From Clostridia bacterium (GTDB taxonomy: Bacteria; Bacillota; Clostridia; Christensenellales; CAG-917), in assembly GCA_017507205.1 (NCBI GenBank), contig JAFWBH010000014.1, positions 1 to 5,622 on the forward strand: a stretch of DNA of 5,622 nucleotides, given 5' to 3'. A program made the position numbers and the translations under genes. This document shows positions 1 to 5,459 of the stretch, in pieces. Position 1 is the stretch's first letter; every line of letters begins with the position of its first letter. Under the pieces are notes generated by a model, which worked only from the letters and a program-made list of their open reading frames with translations, was not told where the DNA came from and did not search any database.

Positions 1-250
1 GGCAGAGGACAACGAGCTTGTGTTGCTATCTGTGATTAAAGAGTATCAAGGCAAGGGCATTGGCAGAATGATGTTTGACTTTGGCAAGGACAGGCTGAAG
101 AGGGTGGGCAACAGCTTTGTCATATACTGCAACAAATACAATGTAAAGGCGCAAGAATTTTACAAGGCAATGGGCTGTGAGGTGTTGTCGGTTGACGATG
201 ACAACCCTGACAGATCAATTCCACAAATCAAGCTCCAATGCCGATTTTAA
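1..250 (+). CDS. GNAT-family N-acetyltransferase, C-terminal part (5' end outside window)
   Basis: An open frame enters the window at base 2 and runs 82 codons to TAA at 248-250. The visible part matches the C-terminal half of a GCN5-related N-acetyltransferase. LLSVIKEYQGKGIG holds the Q-x-x-G-x-G pyrophosphate-binding loop that grips acetyl-CoA (motif A), followed by an amphipathic helix (RMMFDFGKDRLKRVG). The segment NVKAQEFYKAMGCEV is the usual GNAT motif B pattern, N-x-x-A-x-x-F-Y-x-x-x-G-(F/C). Such enzymes move an acetyl group from acetyl-CoA to an amine; the substrate cannot be told from this fragment. A GTG at base 20 is an internal valine codon, not the start, because the frame is open upstream and the N-terminal half of the fold is missing. 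An intrinsic terminator follows about 30 bases after the stop, so this gene ends its own transcription unit. Confidence 0.85.
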   Translation, partial: AEDNELVLLSVIKEYQGKGIGRMMFDFGKDRLKRVGNSFVIYCNKYNVKAQEFYKAMGCEVLSVDDDNPDRSIPQIKLQCRF

Positions 251-280
251 GGTTAAACATACAAAAAACAATATATTAAG

Positions 281-310
281 CTCCGTTTCTGACGGAGTTT
301 TATTTTTATT
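281..310 (+). terminator. Intrinsic terminator after the acetyltransferase gene
   Basis: CTCCGT (281-286) pairs with ACGGAG (292-297) around a 5-base TTCTG loop. A T-rich tail TTTTATTTTTATT follows from 298. The flanking A/T bases (278-280 with 298-300) can lengthen the stem by a few weak pairs. It lies 30 bases past the stop codon and points in the direction of the gene. Confidence 0.85.
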
Positions 311-352
311 GCAATTGAATTTATATTTTATATAAATAGTTGTGTCAAATTG

Positions 353-382
353 TTGACAATTGCCACTGAAAAGGAATACAAT
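353..382 (+). promoter_or_regulatory. SigA-type promoter of the antiporter gene
   Basis: A perfect -35 box TTGACA (353-358) is followed by an 18-base spacer and the -10 box TACAAT (377-382, five of six consensus bases). Transcription would begin near 389, giving a 5' leader of about 35 bases before the ATG at 424. The -35 box lies inside a 14-base palindrome (348-361) that could bind a repressor. Confidence 0.75.
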
Positions 383-423
383 GCTTTGGATTTTGTAAAA
401 AGGTAGATAAATAGGTAGAATTT

Positions 424-1926
424 ATGGAAATTTTGTTGAGCCTTGCAATAGCACTTTTGGTTGGTCTTGGATTATCTCGTCTTGCAAAGCTTTTGAAGCT
501 TCCTGCAGTGACGGCATACTTGGTGGCAGGCATACTCATTGGCCCATTCTGCTTGGGCAGAGCTGGGGTGAAGGGACTTGGCTTCACCAGCTTTGAGGAG
601 CTTGACTCATTGAAGATTATATCAGAGGTGGCACTTGGCTTCATAGCATTCTCAATCGGCAACGAGTTCAGGTTGTCACAGCTCAAAGCTATAGGCAAGC
701 AAGCCACGGTAATAGGCATTGTGCAAGCCGTTATGGCAACCTTGCTTGTTGATGCAGCTCTCATAGGTCTGCACTATATCATCCCTGACAAATTGCCATT
801 GCCATCTGCAATTATCCTTGGTGCAATAGCATCGGCCACTGCACCTGCAGCAACCCTTATGGTTGTCCGTCAATACAAGGCAAAAGGCCCTCTCACCAAC
901 ACATTGCTCCCCGTTGTCGCCCTTGATGACGCAGTGGGACTTGTGCTGTTTGCAGTGTCCTTTGGCATTGCAAAGGCAGTTATGTCTGGTCATGTAAGTG
1001 TCATATCTGTTGTGGTTGAGCCACTTCTTGAAATTGTATTGTCCTTGGCACTTGGAACCATCATGGGCTTTGCCTTTTCATTTGTTGAAAGATTTTTCCA
1101 CTCACGTTCAAAGCGACTTTCAGTGTCAGTGGCATTTGTCATCCTCACAGTTGGGATATCACTTTTGAAGTTTGAGGCAGGCGAGGTGCATATCGGCCTT
1201 TCATCACTGCTCACATGTATGATGCTTGGCACCATATTCTGCAACATCAGTGATATATCAGAGGAGCTTATGGATCGTCTTGACAGATGGACGGCGCCCC
1301 TGTTTATCTTGTTCTTTGTTGTCAGTGGAGCAGAGCTTGACCTTACAGTCCTTGGTGACGGAATGAATGTCCTCATTGGTGTTGTCTACATCATCTTCCG
1401 TTGTGGTGGCAAATATCTCGGCTCATACGCCGGCGCAAAGGCAACAAAATGCACACCAGCAGTCACCAAATATCTCGGCATAACTCTTTTCCCACAAGCA
1501 GGCGTGGCACTTGGCATGGCAATGAAGGCATCAGCCCTTGGAGAAGAGGGCTATATGGTGTCAAATATTGTGCTGTTTTCAGTGCTTATTATGGAAATCA
1601 TCGGCCCCTTCCTCACAAAGCTTTCACTGCAAAGGGCAGGAGAAATCACTCCTGAGGAAAGAGTGTCACACCGTGGCGCAAAATATCATCACTTCCACCT
1701 TCCACACTTTGGTCATAAGCATCGCGATGAAGAGATCATTGTGTCACCAGAGGGCGAAATGACCATTGACACCGATGCCACCGACACTACAGATAATTGT
1801 GCAGAAATCGTTGAAACAGAAATTGCAGAAATCGTTGAAACAGAAATTATAGAAAATGTTGAGATTGAAATCTCTGAAATGAAAGGAGATGACTCAAATT
1901 CACAATCTGCACTCGGAACAAAATGA
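424..1926 (+). CDS. CPA2-type cation:proton antiporter (Na+/H+ or K+/H+ exchanger)
   Basis: This is a 500-residue integral membrane protein with about a dozen hydrophobic segments between residues 1 and 400, followed by a roughly 100-residue hydrophilic tail. It fits the monovalent cation:proton antiporter-2 fold. The segment SATAPAATLMVV (137-148) is the unwound crossover helix. VALDDAVGLVLF (165-176) carries an adjacent Asp pair (D168, D169), the ion-binding site of electrogenic members such as NapA and NhaA. RCGGK (326-330) resembles the basic Arg/Lys helix, and LFPQAGVALGMA (355-366) is typical of CPA2 proteins. By family knowledge it would exchange Na+ or K+ for protons across the cytoplasmic membrane in pH and salt homeostasis; the ion is not certain.

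The tail has a His cluster (422-433) and an acidic 8-residue tandem repeat (460-483) instead of a recognisable TrkA-N/RCK domain. The ATG at 424 gives a hydrophobic first helix at once. Only a modest AGGTAG (413-418) serves as ribosome site. The gene has its own promoter and terminator and so appears monocistronic. Confidence 0.88.
   Translation: MEILLSLAIALLVGLGLSRLAKLLKLPAVTAYLVAGILIGPFCLGRAGVKGLGFTSFEELDSLKIISEVALGFIAFSIGNEFRLSQLKAIGKQATVIGIVQAVMATLLVDAALIGLHYIIPDKLPLPSAIILGAIASATAPAATLMVVRQYKAKGPLTNTLLPVVALDDAVGLVLFAVSFGIAKAVMSGHVSVISVVVEPLLEIVLSLALGTIMGFAFSFVERFFHSRSKRLSVSVAFVILTVGISLLKFEAGEVHIGLSSLLTCMMLGTIFCNISDISEELMDRLDRWTAPLFILFFVVSGAELDLTVLGDGMNVLIGVVYIIFRCGGKYLGSYAGAKATKCTPAVTKYLGITLFPQAGVALGMAMKASALGEEGYMVSNIVLFSVLIMEIIGPFLTKLSLQRAGEITPEERVSHRGAKYHHFHLPHFGHKHRDEEIIVSPEGEMTIDTDATDTTDNCAEIVETEIAEIVETEIIENVEIEISEMKGDDSNSQSALGTK
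1801..1880 (+). repeat. 24-bp in-frame tandem repeat in the antiporter tail
   Basis: Two identical 24-base copies (1801-1824 and 1825-1848) are followed by a diverged third copy (1849-1872, 16 of 24 bases matching) and a short partial unit. They encode the octapeptides AEIVETEI, AEIVETEI and IENVEIEI, then SEM. Being in frame, the array changes only the length of the acidic cytoplasmic tail and not the transport core. Identity of the first two copies suggests a recent duplication and possible length variation between strains. Confidence 0.9.
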
Positions 1927-1940
1927 CAACATTTTAAACA

Positions 1941-1976
1941 AAAGAGCAAGCCTCAAACGGCTTGCTTTTTTTTTTG
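1941..1976 (+). terminator. Strong intrinsic terminator after the antiporter gene
   Basis: GCAAGCC (1946-1952) pairs perfectly with GGCTTGC (1959-1965) across a 6-base TCAAAC loop. The A-rich bases at 1941-1945 extend the stem into the T run. Ten consecutive T bases (1966-1975) follow. It starts 15 bases after the antiporter stop, and implies that the next gene needs its own promoter or read-through. Confidence 0.92.
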
Positions 1977-1992
1977 CTTTTTTTAAGGTCGG

Positions 1993-2021
1993 TTGTAAAA
2001 GAGGAAATGCCAGCATAGATT
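1993..2021 (+). promoter_or_regulatory. Weak candidate promoter for the SPOR-like gene
   Basis: TTGTAA (1993-1998) and TAGATT (2016-2021) are 17 bases apart and each matches four of six consensus bases. A promoter must lie between the terminator at 1975 and the ATG at 2027 unless transcription reads through, and this is the best pair seen there. The predicted start, near 2027-2028, would fall on the start codon itself. The match is weak, so this is tentative. Confidence 0.3.
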
Positions 2022-2026
2022 TGACT

Positions 2027-2761
2027 ATGAGGAAAAAGAATAGACGTGGAGATAATGGAGTGGTTATTGCAACAGTGATTGTGGCTGTATTATTTGTTGT
2101 TGCTGTGGGATATCTCATTGGTGGGAATAATCTTGTCAGCTCCGTCTTTCAAAAGGAAATCAAGGATGACACAGTATATTACTTTCTCACAACAGACACC
2201 TTTGATGATGTCAACATAGCCAAGCAGAATGCGTTGATAATTAGACAGAGAGGTGGTGCAGGATATGTGGATATGCGTGAGGGCAACAGAATAATTCTTT
2301 CTGTTTATCCAAGTGAGCAATCTGCAAAATCAGTCCTTGAAAAAATGGGGGACAATAGCGTTGAGGTCAGTGCAATAACAATACCATCAATCAAAATCGA
2401 CATGAAAAATAAGGCATTGAACACTGCGTCAGAAAAGGCCCTTGAATATTTTGACATTGCCTTTGAGGGCGTCTACAATATGTCCAATTCCCTTGCAGAC
2501 AGCACCAGCTCAATTGAAGATATAAAAGTCCAAACAAGTGTTTTACGCAGTCAAATTGATGACTTAAAATCTTTGTTTTACGAAAATACAAAAGAAAGTG
2601 ACCTGAATGAAATCACTGAAATCAAGGTGGCGCTTGTCACCTGTATTGCCATAATTGACGGCATTGAAATCACCGATTACGCAAGCACTCTATCCTCATT
2701 AAGACGGCAAGCAGTGCAGTTGGTGTATTGTCATCAAGCACTTGCAGCCACCCTGTCATAG
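2027..2761 (+). CDS. Membrane-anchored protein with SPOR-like domain, function unknown
   Basis: The 244-residue product begins with a basic cytoplasmic stub (MRKKNRRGDN) and one transmembrane helix at about 11-33, so most of it should lie outside the membrane. Residues about 49-122 resemble a SPOR domain: an aromatic strand (YYFLTTDTF), a helix (AKQNALIIRQRGGAGYV), a second strand (RIILSVYPSEQSAKSVLEKM) and a last strand (VEVSAITIPSI). SPOR domains bind peptidoglycan stripped of stem peptides at septa or spore walls, so a cell-wall or division role is possible but inferred. Residues about 126-240 look mostly helical and I do not recognise them.

The reading frame is open back to 1889, inside the antiporter gene, but those codons run through the terminator hairpin and encode an unlikely poly-Phe stretch. 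The ATG at 2027, next to the basic stub and anchor, is therefore preferred. No well-placed Shine-Dalgarno precedes it; GAGG at 2001-2004 is 22 bases away. An in-frame TTG at 2021 is an alternative start. Confidence 0.75.
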   Translation: MRKKNRRGDNGVVIATVIVAVLFVVAVGYLIGGNNLVSSVFQKEIKDDTVYYFLTTDTFDDVNIAKQNALIIRQRGGAGYVDMREGNRIILSVYPSEQSAKSVLEKMGDNSVEVSAITIPSIKIDMKNKALNTASEKALEYFDIAFEGVYNMSNSLADSTSSIEDIKVQTSVLRSQIDDLKSLFYENTKESDLNEITEIKVALVTCIAIIDGIEITDYASTLSSLRRQAVQLVYCHQALAATLS

Positions 2762-2790
2762 ATTGCAGGTGGTTGCTTTGCTTCTCACTC
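2744..2790 (+). terminator. Possible weak terminator hairpin spanning the stop codon of the SPOR-like gene
   Basis: GCAGCCACC (2744-2752) pairs with GGTGGTTGC (2768-2776) as nine pairs including one G-U, with a 15-base loop that contains the TAG stop (2759-2761). The downstream tract TTTGCTTCT is T-rich but interrupted. Termination may therefore be partial, letting some transcripts continue into dnaX. Confidence 0.45.
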
Positions 2791-2824
2791 AAAAACAAAA
2801 TTTTGTTGAGATGAAAACTAACTC

Positions 2825-2853
2825 TTGCAATATTTACTATATTAGATTATAAT
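2825..2853 (+). promoter_or_regulatory. SigA-type promoter of the dnaX operon
   Basis: TTGCAA (2825-2830, four of six consensus bases) is followed by an ideal 17-base spacer and a perfect TATAAT (2848-2853), in A/T-rich surroundings. Transcription should begin about 2859-2861, only two to four bases before the dnaX ATG at 2863, so the mRNA would be leaderless or nearly so. Confidence 0.75.
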
Positions 2854-2862
2854 AGATATACT

Positions 2863-4359
2863 ATGGCAAACACATCTTTATATCGTAGATATCGTCCCGA
2901 GACCTTTGATGACGTCATTGGACAGGACCATATCGTCAAAACCTTGAAAAATCAAATTGCATCTGGCACTGTCGGACATGCTTACCTTTTCACCGGAACA
3001 AGAGGAACAGGAAAGACGACCATTGCCAGAATTTTTGCACGCGCAGTAAATTGCGCGACACCCTTGAACTCCTCACCCTGTGGAAAATGTGAGGTGTGCC
3101 GTGGGCTTCAAGAGGGCGACAATTTTGACATCATTGAAATTGACGCAGCCTCAAACAATGGCGTTGAGCAGATCAGAGAGCTAACAGACAAGGTGGGCTT
3201 CCCCCCTACGATTGGCAGATACAAGGTCTATATCATTGACGAAGTTCACATGCTCACAAAGAGTGGCTATAACGCATTTTTAAAAACTCTTGAGGAGCCA
3301 CCCAAGCACGCAATATTCATCCTTGCCACCACAGAGGTGCATCAAATCCCTGCCACCATACTTTCAAGGTGCTTGAGATTTGATTTCAGATTGGTGCCAG
3401 CATCACAGATTGCTGAAAGGCTGAAATTCATCTTTGATGACAACGGATACACCTACGATGATGAGGGCATCAACCTCATTGCCAATGCAGGTCAAGGCAG
3501 TGTCCGTGACGCATTGTCAATTGCCGATATGTGTGTCAGCTATTCAGGTGGCGACATCAAATACAAGTCAGTCCTTGATGTGCTTGGCGCATCTGACCCT
3601 CAAAAGATTGCCAGCATAGCAGAAGCAATCGTTTCAGGTGATGTTGACAGTGCACTCGGAGAGGTTGCAGGAATGTGCGAGCTTGGAAAGAGCATTCCTA
3701 TCCTCGCCAGTGACCTCGCAGGCTTTTTCAGAAACATTCTGTATATCAAAACCTGCAAGAACGCAAAGCAATTGCTATCTATCCCCGACACGACCTACGC
3801 ACTTCTTGCACCTATGGCAGAGAAGTATAGTGTGGCAAGATGTATGGCCATTATGAAGGCAATGAATGGTCTTGAAGGAGAATTCAGATACAGCACACAG
3901 CATCGTATACTCCTTGAGGGTGCGATAGTCAGCTGTGCTGTCGGCTCAGAGGCAAATGACAACTTGAAGATAAAGGAGCTTGAAGCAAGGGTTGCCCACC
4001 TTGAAAAAAGGCTGAAGGCTCTTATGCAATCGGGTTTTAAGTCGACACCTGTTCAAAAGGATGCCAAGCAGGTGTGGCAGATGATGGCATCCAAGCTTTC
4101 AGAAAAGGGACATCACATTCTTGCCCTTGCAGTGCCTGAGGCAACAATCTCATATGATGACAATGAGGTTGTTGCAGAGCTCAGCTCAAAGGCGACCTAC
4201 GACCTTCTTTCTGACAGCAAAAATCGTGTAATTATAAGTGAATTGTTTGCTGAATATTGTGATCTGCCCATTGTCATCAAGTATGCTGGCAAGGAAGCAG
4301 AGGACAAAAAACTGCCCTTTATCAAGAGTATGTTCGGCAATAAACTAGAAATAAAATAA
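2863..4359 (+). CDS. dnaX: DNA polymerase III clamp-loader subunit gamma/tau
   Basis: The 498-residue product is the ATPase of the clamp loader, which opens the beta sliding clamp and places it on primed DNA, and couples polymerase to helicase at the fork. The N-terminus SLYRRYRPETFDDVIGQDHI is the family signature. The AAA+ features are in order: Walker A GTRGTGKT (45-52), the zinc-binding cysteines C64, C73, C76 and C79, Walker B YIIDEVH (123-129), sensor 1 ATT (155-157), the SRC arginine finger (168-170, R169) and sensor 2 GSVRDALS (212-219, R215). The clamp-loader collar follows, to about 365. A short coiled coil (LKIKELEARVAHLEKRLKAL, about 367-386) then leads to a small C-terminal domain starting near VWQMMASKL.

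It is shorter than Bacillus subtilis (about 560) and Escherichia coli (643) tau, mostly through a reduced linker and tail. The start is fixed by homology, although no Shine-Dalgarno is seen. ybaB follows after 26 bases with no terminator between them. Confidence 0.97.
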   Translation: MANTSLYRRYRPETFDDVIGQDHIVKTLKNQIASGTVGHAYLFTGTRGTGKTTIARIFARAVNCATPLNSSPCGKCEVCRGLQEGDNFDIIEIDAASNNGVEQIRELTDKVGFPPTIGRYKVYIIDEVHMLTKSGYNAFLKTLEEPPKHAIFILATTEVHQIPATILSRCLRFDFRLVPASQIAERLKFIFDDNGYTYDDEGINLIANAGQGSVRDALSIADMCVSYSGGDIKYKSVLDVLGASDPQKIASIAEAIVSGDVDSALGEVAGMCELGKSIPILASDLAGFFRNILYIKTCKNAKQLLSIPDTTYALLAPMAEKYSVARCMAIMKAMNGLEGEFRYSTQHRILLEGAIVSCAVGSEANDNLKIKELEARVAHLEKRLKALMQSGFKSTPVQKDAKQVWQMMASKLSEKGHHILALAVPEATISYDDNEVVAELSSKATYDLLSDSKNRVIISELFAEYCDLPIVIKYAGKEAEDKKLPFIKSMFGNKLEIK

Positions 4360-4372
4360 AGGCGTAATACGC

Positions 4373-4380
4373 AAAAGGAG
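4373..4380 (+). promoter_or_regulatory. Strong Shine-Dalgarno of ybaB
   Basis: AAAAGGAG ends five bases before the ATG at 4386. It is the best ribosome site in the window and contrasts with dnaX, which has none. It sits just after a perfect 11-base palindrome, GCGTAATACGC (4362-4372). Confidence 0.8.
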
Positions 4381-4385
4381 ATATT

Positions 4386-4709
4386 ATGGGATTCGGTGGA
4401 TTTGGTGGCGGAAATATGCAACAAATCATGAAACAAGCACAACAAATGCAAAGAAAATTGCAAGAAGCACAAGAACAGCTTGCTGAAGAAGAAGTCACTG
4501 GCACAGCAGCCGGTGGTATGGTTGAGGTGACCTTGAAGGGCAACAAGACTCCCGTTGCAGTGAAGGTCAACCCCGAAGCAGTTGATCCTGACGATGTTGA
4601 AATGCTTGAGGATATGATCCTTGCAGCACTTCAAGATGCAATGACACAAGCAGACGAGCTTTCAAATGAGCTTTTGGGACCCCTTGCTGGCGCAGGTGGA
4701 ATGTTCTAA
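4386..4709 (+). CDS. ybaB: YbaB/EbfC family nucleoid-associated protein
   Basis: The 107-residue product has the standard length and layout of the family. A glycine-rich N-terminus (MGFGGFGGGN) is followed by a long charged helix rich in Q, K and E (about 11-36, MQQIMKQAQQMQRKLQEAQE). A beta sheet comes next, with GTAAGGMVEVTLKGNK (39-54) and VAVKVNPEAVDPDDVEMLED (57-76), then a C-terminal helix (ILAALQDAMTQADELSNEL). Members form tweezer-shaped dimers that bind DNA and help organise the nucleoid. The gene is nearly always placed between dnaX and recR, as here. It probably shares the dnaX transcript but is translated from its own strong Shine-Dalgarno. Its stop TAA shares one base with the recR ATG. 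Confidence 0.95.
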   Translation: MGFGGFGGGNMQQIMKQAQQMQRKLQEAQEQLAEEEVTGTAAGGMVEVTLKGNKTPVAVKVNPEAVDPDDVEMLEDMILAALQDAMTQADELSNELLGPLAGAGGMF

Positions 4710-5296
4710 TGAGATATATTGAGCCACTTTCAAGATTGATTGCTGCTTTTTCAAAGCTTCCATCTGTGGGAGAAAAGACGGCAGCAAGATATGCCTATGC
4801 AGTGCTAAATTCCAGCGATGAGGATGTCAAGGAGCTTGCAGATGCCATTGCTTCATTGAAGGATAATGTGCATTTTTGCAGTGTCTGTGGCAACTTCACA
4901 GAGGGTGATGTCTGCGAGATTTGTGCAACAAGACAACCCAAAACAATTTGTGTCGTCAAGGAGCCAAAGGACATCACTGCACTTGAAAAGGTCAAGGATT
5001 TCAAGGGTGTATACCATGTTCTTCATGGTGTCATTTCACCCATGGAAAAGATTGGACCAAACGATATTCGCATCAAGGAGCTCATCCAAAGATTGACACC
5101 TGAGGTTGAAGAGGTCATCCTTGCCACCAACCCCGATGTTGAAGGGGAGGCAACGGCAATGTATATTGCACGCCTTGTGAAGCCCCTTGGAATAAAGGTG
5201 ACAAGAATTGCAAGAGGCTTGCCAGAAGGCTCGGTCATTGAGTATGCCGATGAAAGCACACTATCACGTGCATTGTCATCAAGAATTGAGCTGTAA
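4709..5296 (+). CDS. recR: Recombination mediator protein RecR
   Basis: The 195-residue product is close to the usual length of about 198-200. It has a helix-hairpin-helix at the N-terminus (AFSKLPSVGEKTAARYA, 13-29), a four-cysteine zinc finger (C57, C60, C69, C72), and a Toprim domain from about 78. The Toprim part includes the acidic residue E85 in ICVVKEPKDI, the NPDVEGEATA motif (141-150) and the conserved tail RIARGLPEGSVIEYADESTL. RecR forms a ring around DNA and works with RecO and RecF to load RecA onto SSB-coated gaps in daughter-strand gap repair.

The ATG overlaps the ybaB stop (TAATG), which suggests translational coupling. AGGTGGA at 4694-4700, inside ybaB, lies eight bases upstream and may help reinitiation. 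All key residues are present. The gene closes the dnaX operon. Confidence 0.97.
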   Translation: MRYIEPLSRLIAAFSKLPSVGEKTAARYAYAVLNSSDEDVKELADAIASLKDNVHFCSVCGNFTEGDVCEICATRQPKTICVVKEPKDITALEKVKDFKGVYHVLHGVISPMEKIGPNDIRIKELIQRLTPEVEEVILATNPDVEGEATAMYIARLVKPLGIKVTRIARGLPEGSVIEYADESTLSRALSSRIEL

Positions 5297-5337
5297 TCCG
5301 AGGCAGAATCAAGCCCTAATGACAACAGATAAAAATA

Positions 5338-5394
5338 TGTCAAAATGACAGAACAAGCACTTTATTGTGTAGAAATATACAAATAAAGACCTTG
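5338..5394 (+). other. Non-coding segment after recR with palindrome and imperfect hairpin
   Basis: Two inverted repeats sit side by side in the non-coding stretch after recR. TGTCA-AAA-TGACA (5338-5350) is a perfect 13-base palindrome. Next, 5354-5394 can fold as CAAG, a CA/AC internal loop, CTTTAT, TGTGTA, a GAAA tetraloop, TATACA, one bulged A, ATAAAG and CTTG. That is 16 base pairs including one G-U. No open reading frame or recognisable promoter accompanies them. They could be a 3' UTR stabilising structure or the remnant of a small repeat; no known RNA family is recognised. Confidence 0.5.
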
Positions 5395-5406
5395 AAATGC
5401 AAAAAT

Positions 5407-5440
5407 AAAACGACACGATGATGTGTCGTTTTTTTTTGTT
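5407..5440 (+). terminator. Bidirectional intrinsic terminator between recR and the convergent gene
   Basis: AAAACGACAC (5407-5416) pairs perfectly with GTGTCGTTTT (5423-5432) around a GATGAT loop. On the plus strand nine T bases follow (5429-5437). On the minus strand the same stem is followed by TTTTATTTTTG, so it can also stop transcription of the convergent gene ending at 5460. It lies 110 bases after the recR stop. Confidence 0.93.
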
Positions 5441-5459
5441 TTGTGTGGGTGATTGAGCC

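Noticed and set aside
345..1376. Several minus-strand open frames opposite the antiporter gene
   Set aside because: They are out-of-frame shadows of a clearly conserved membrane protein, with low-complexity Ser/Thr- or Cys-rich translations and no ribosome sites.
2007..2018. Three-codon mini-ORF (ATG-CCA-GCA-TAG) before the SPOR-like gene
   Set aside because: The GAGG lies only two bases before its ATG, too close for normal initiation, and nothing else suggests a regulatory leader peptide.
1889..2026. N-terminal extension of the SPOR-like protein by 46 codons
   Set aside because: The extension begins inside the antiporter gene and reads through its terminator hairpin and T run, giving a poly-Phe stretch. 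The ATG at 2027 precedes a normal basic stub and anchor helix.
2762..2862. Possible SRP (4.5S) RNA upstream of dnaX, as in Bacillus
   Set aside because: The gap is only about 100 bases, is taken up by inverted repeats and a promoter, and lacks the conserved GGAAG-type apical loop sequence of SRP RNA.
4362..4372. Perfect palindrome GCGTAATACGC just before the ybaB Shine-Dalgarno
   Set aside because: As RNA only GCG/CGC could pair around a 5-base loop, which is too weak to control translation. It is short enough to be chance.
4197..4649. A 150-codon minus-strand frame across the dnaX-ybaB junction
   Set aside because: It lies opposite two well-supported genes, has no recognisable domain, and its Cys/Phe/Leu-rich composition is typical of antisense shadows.
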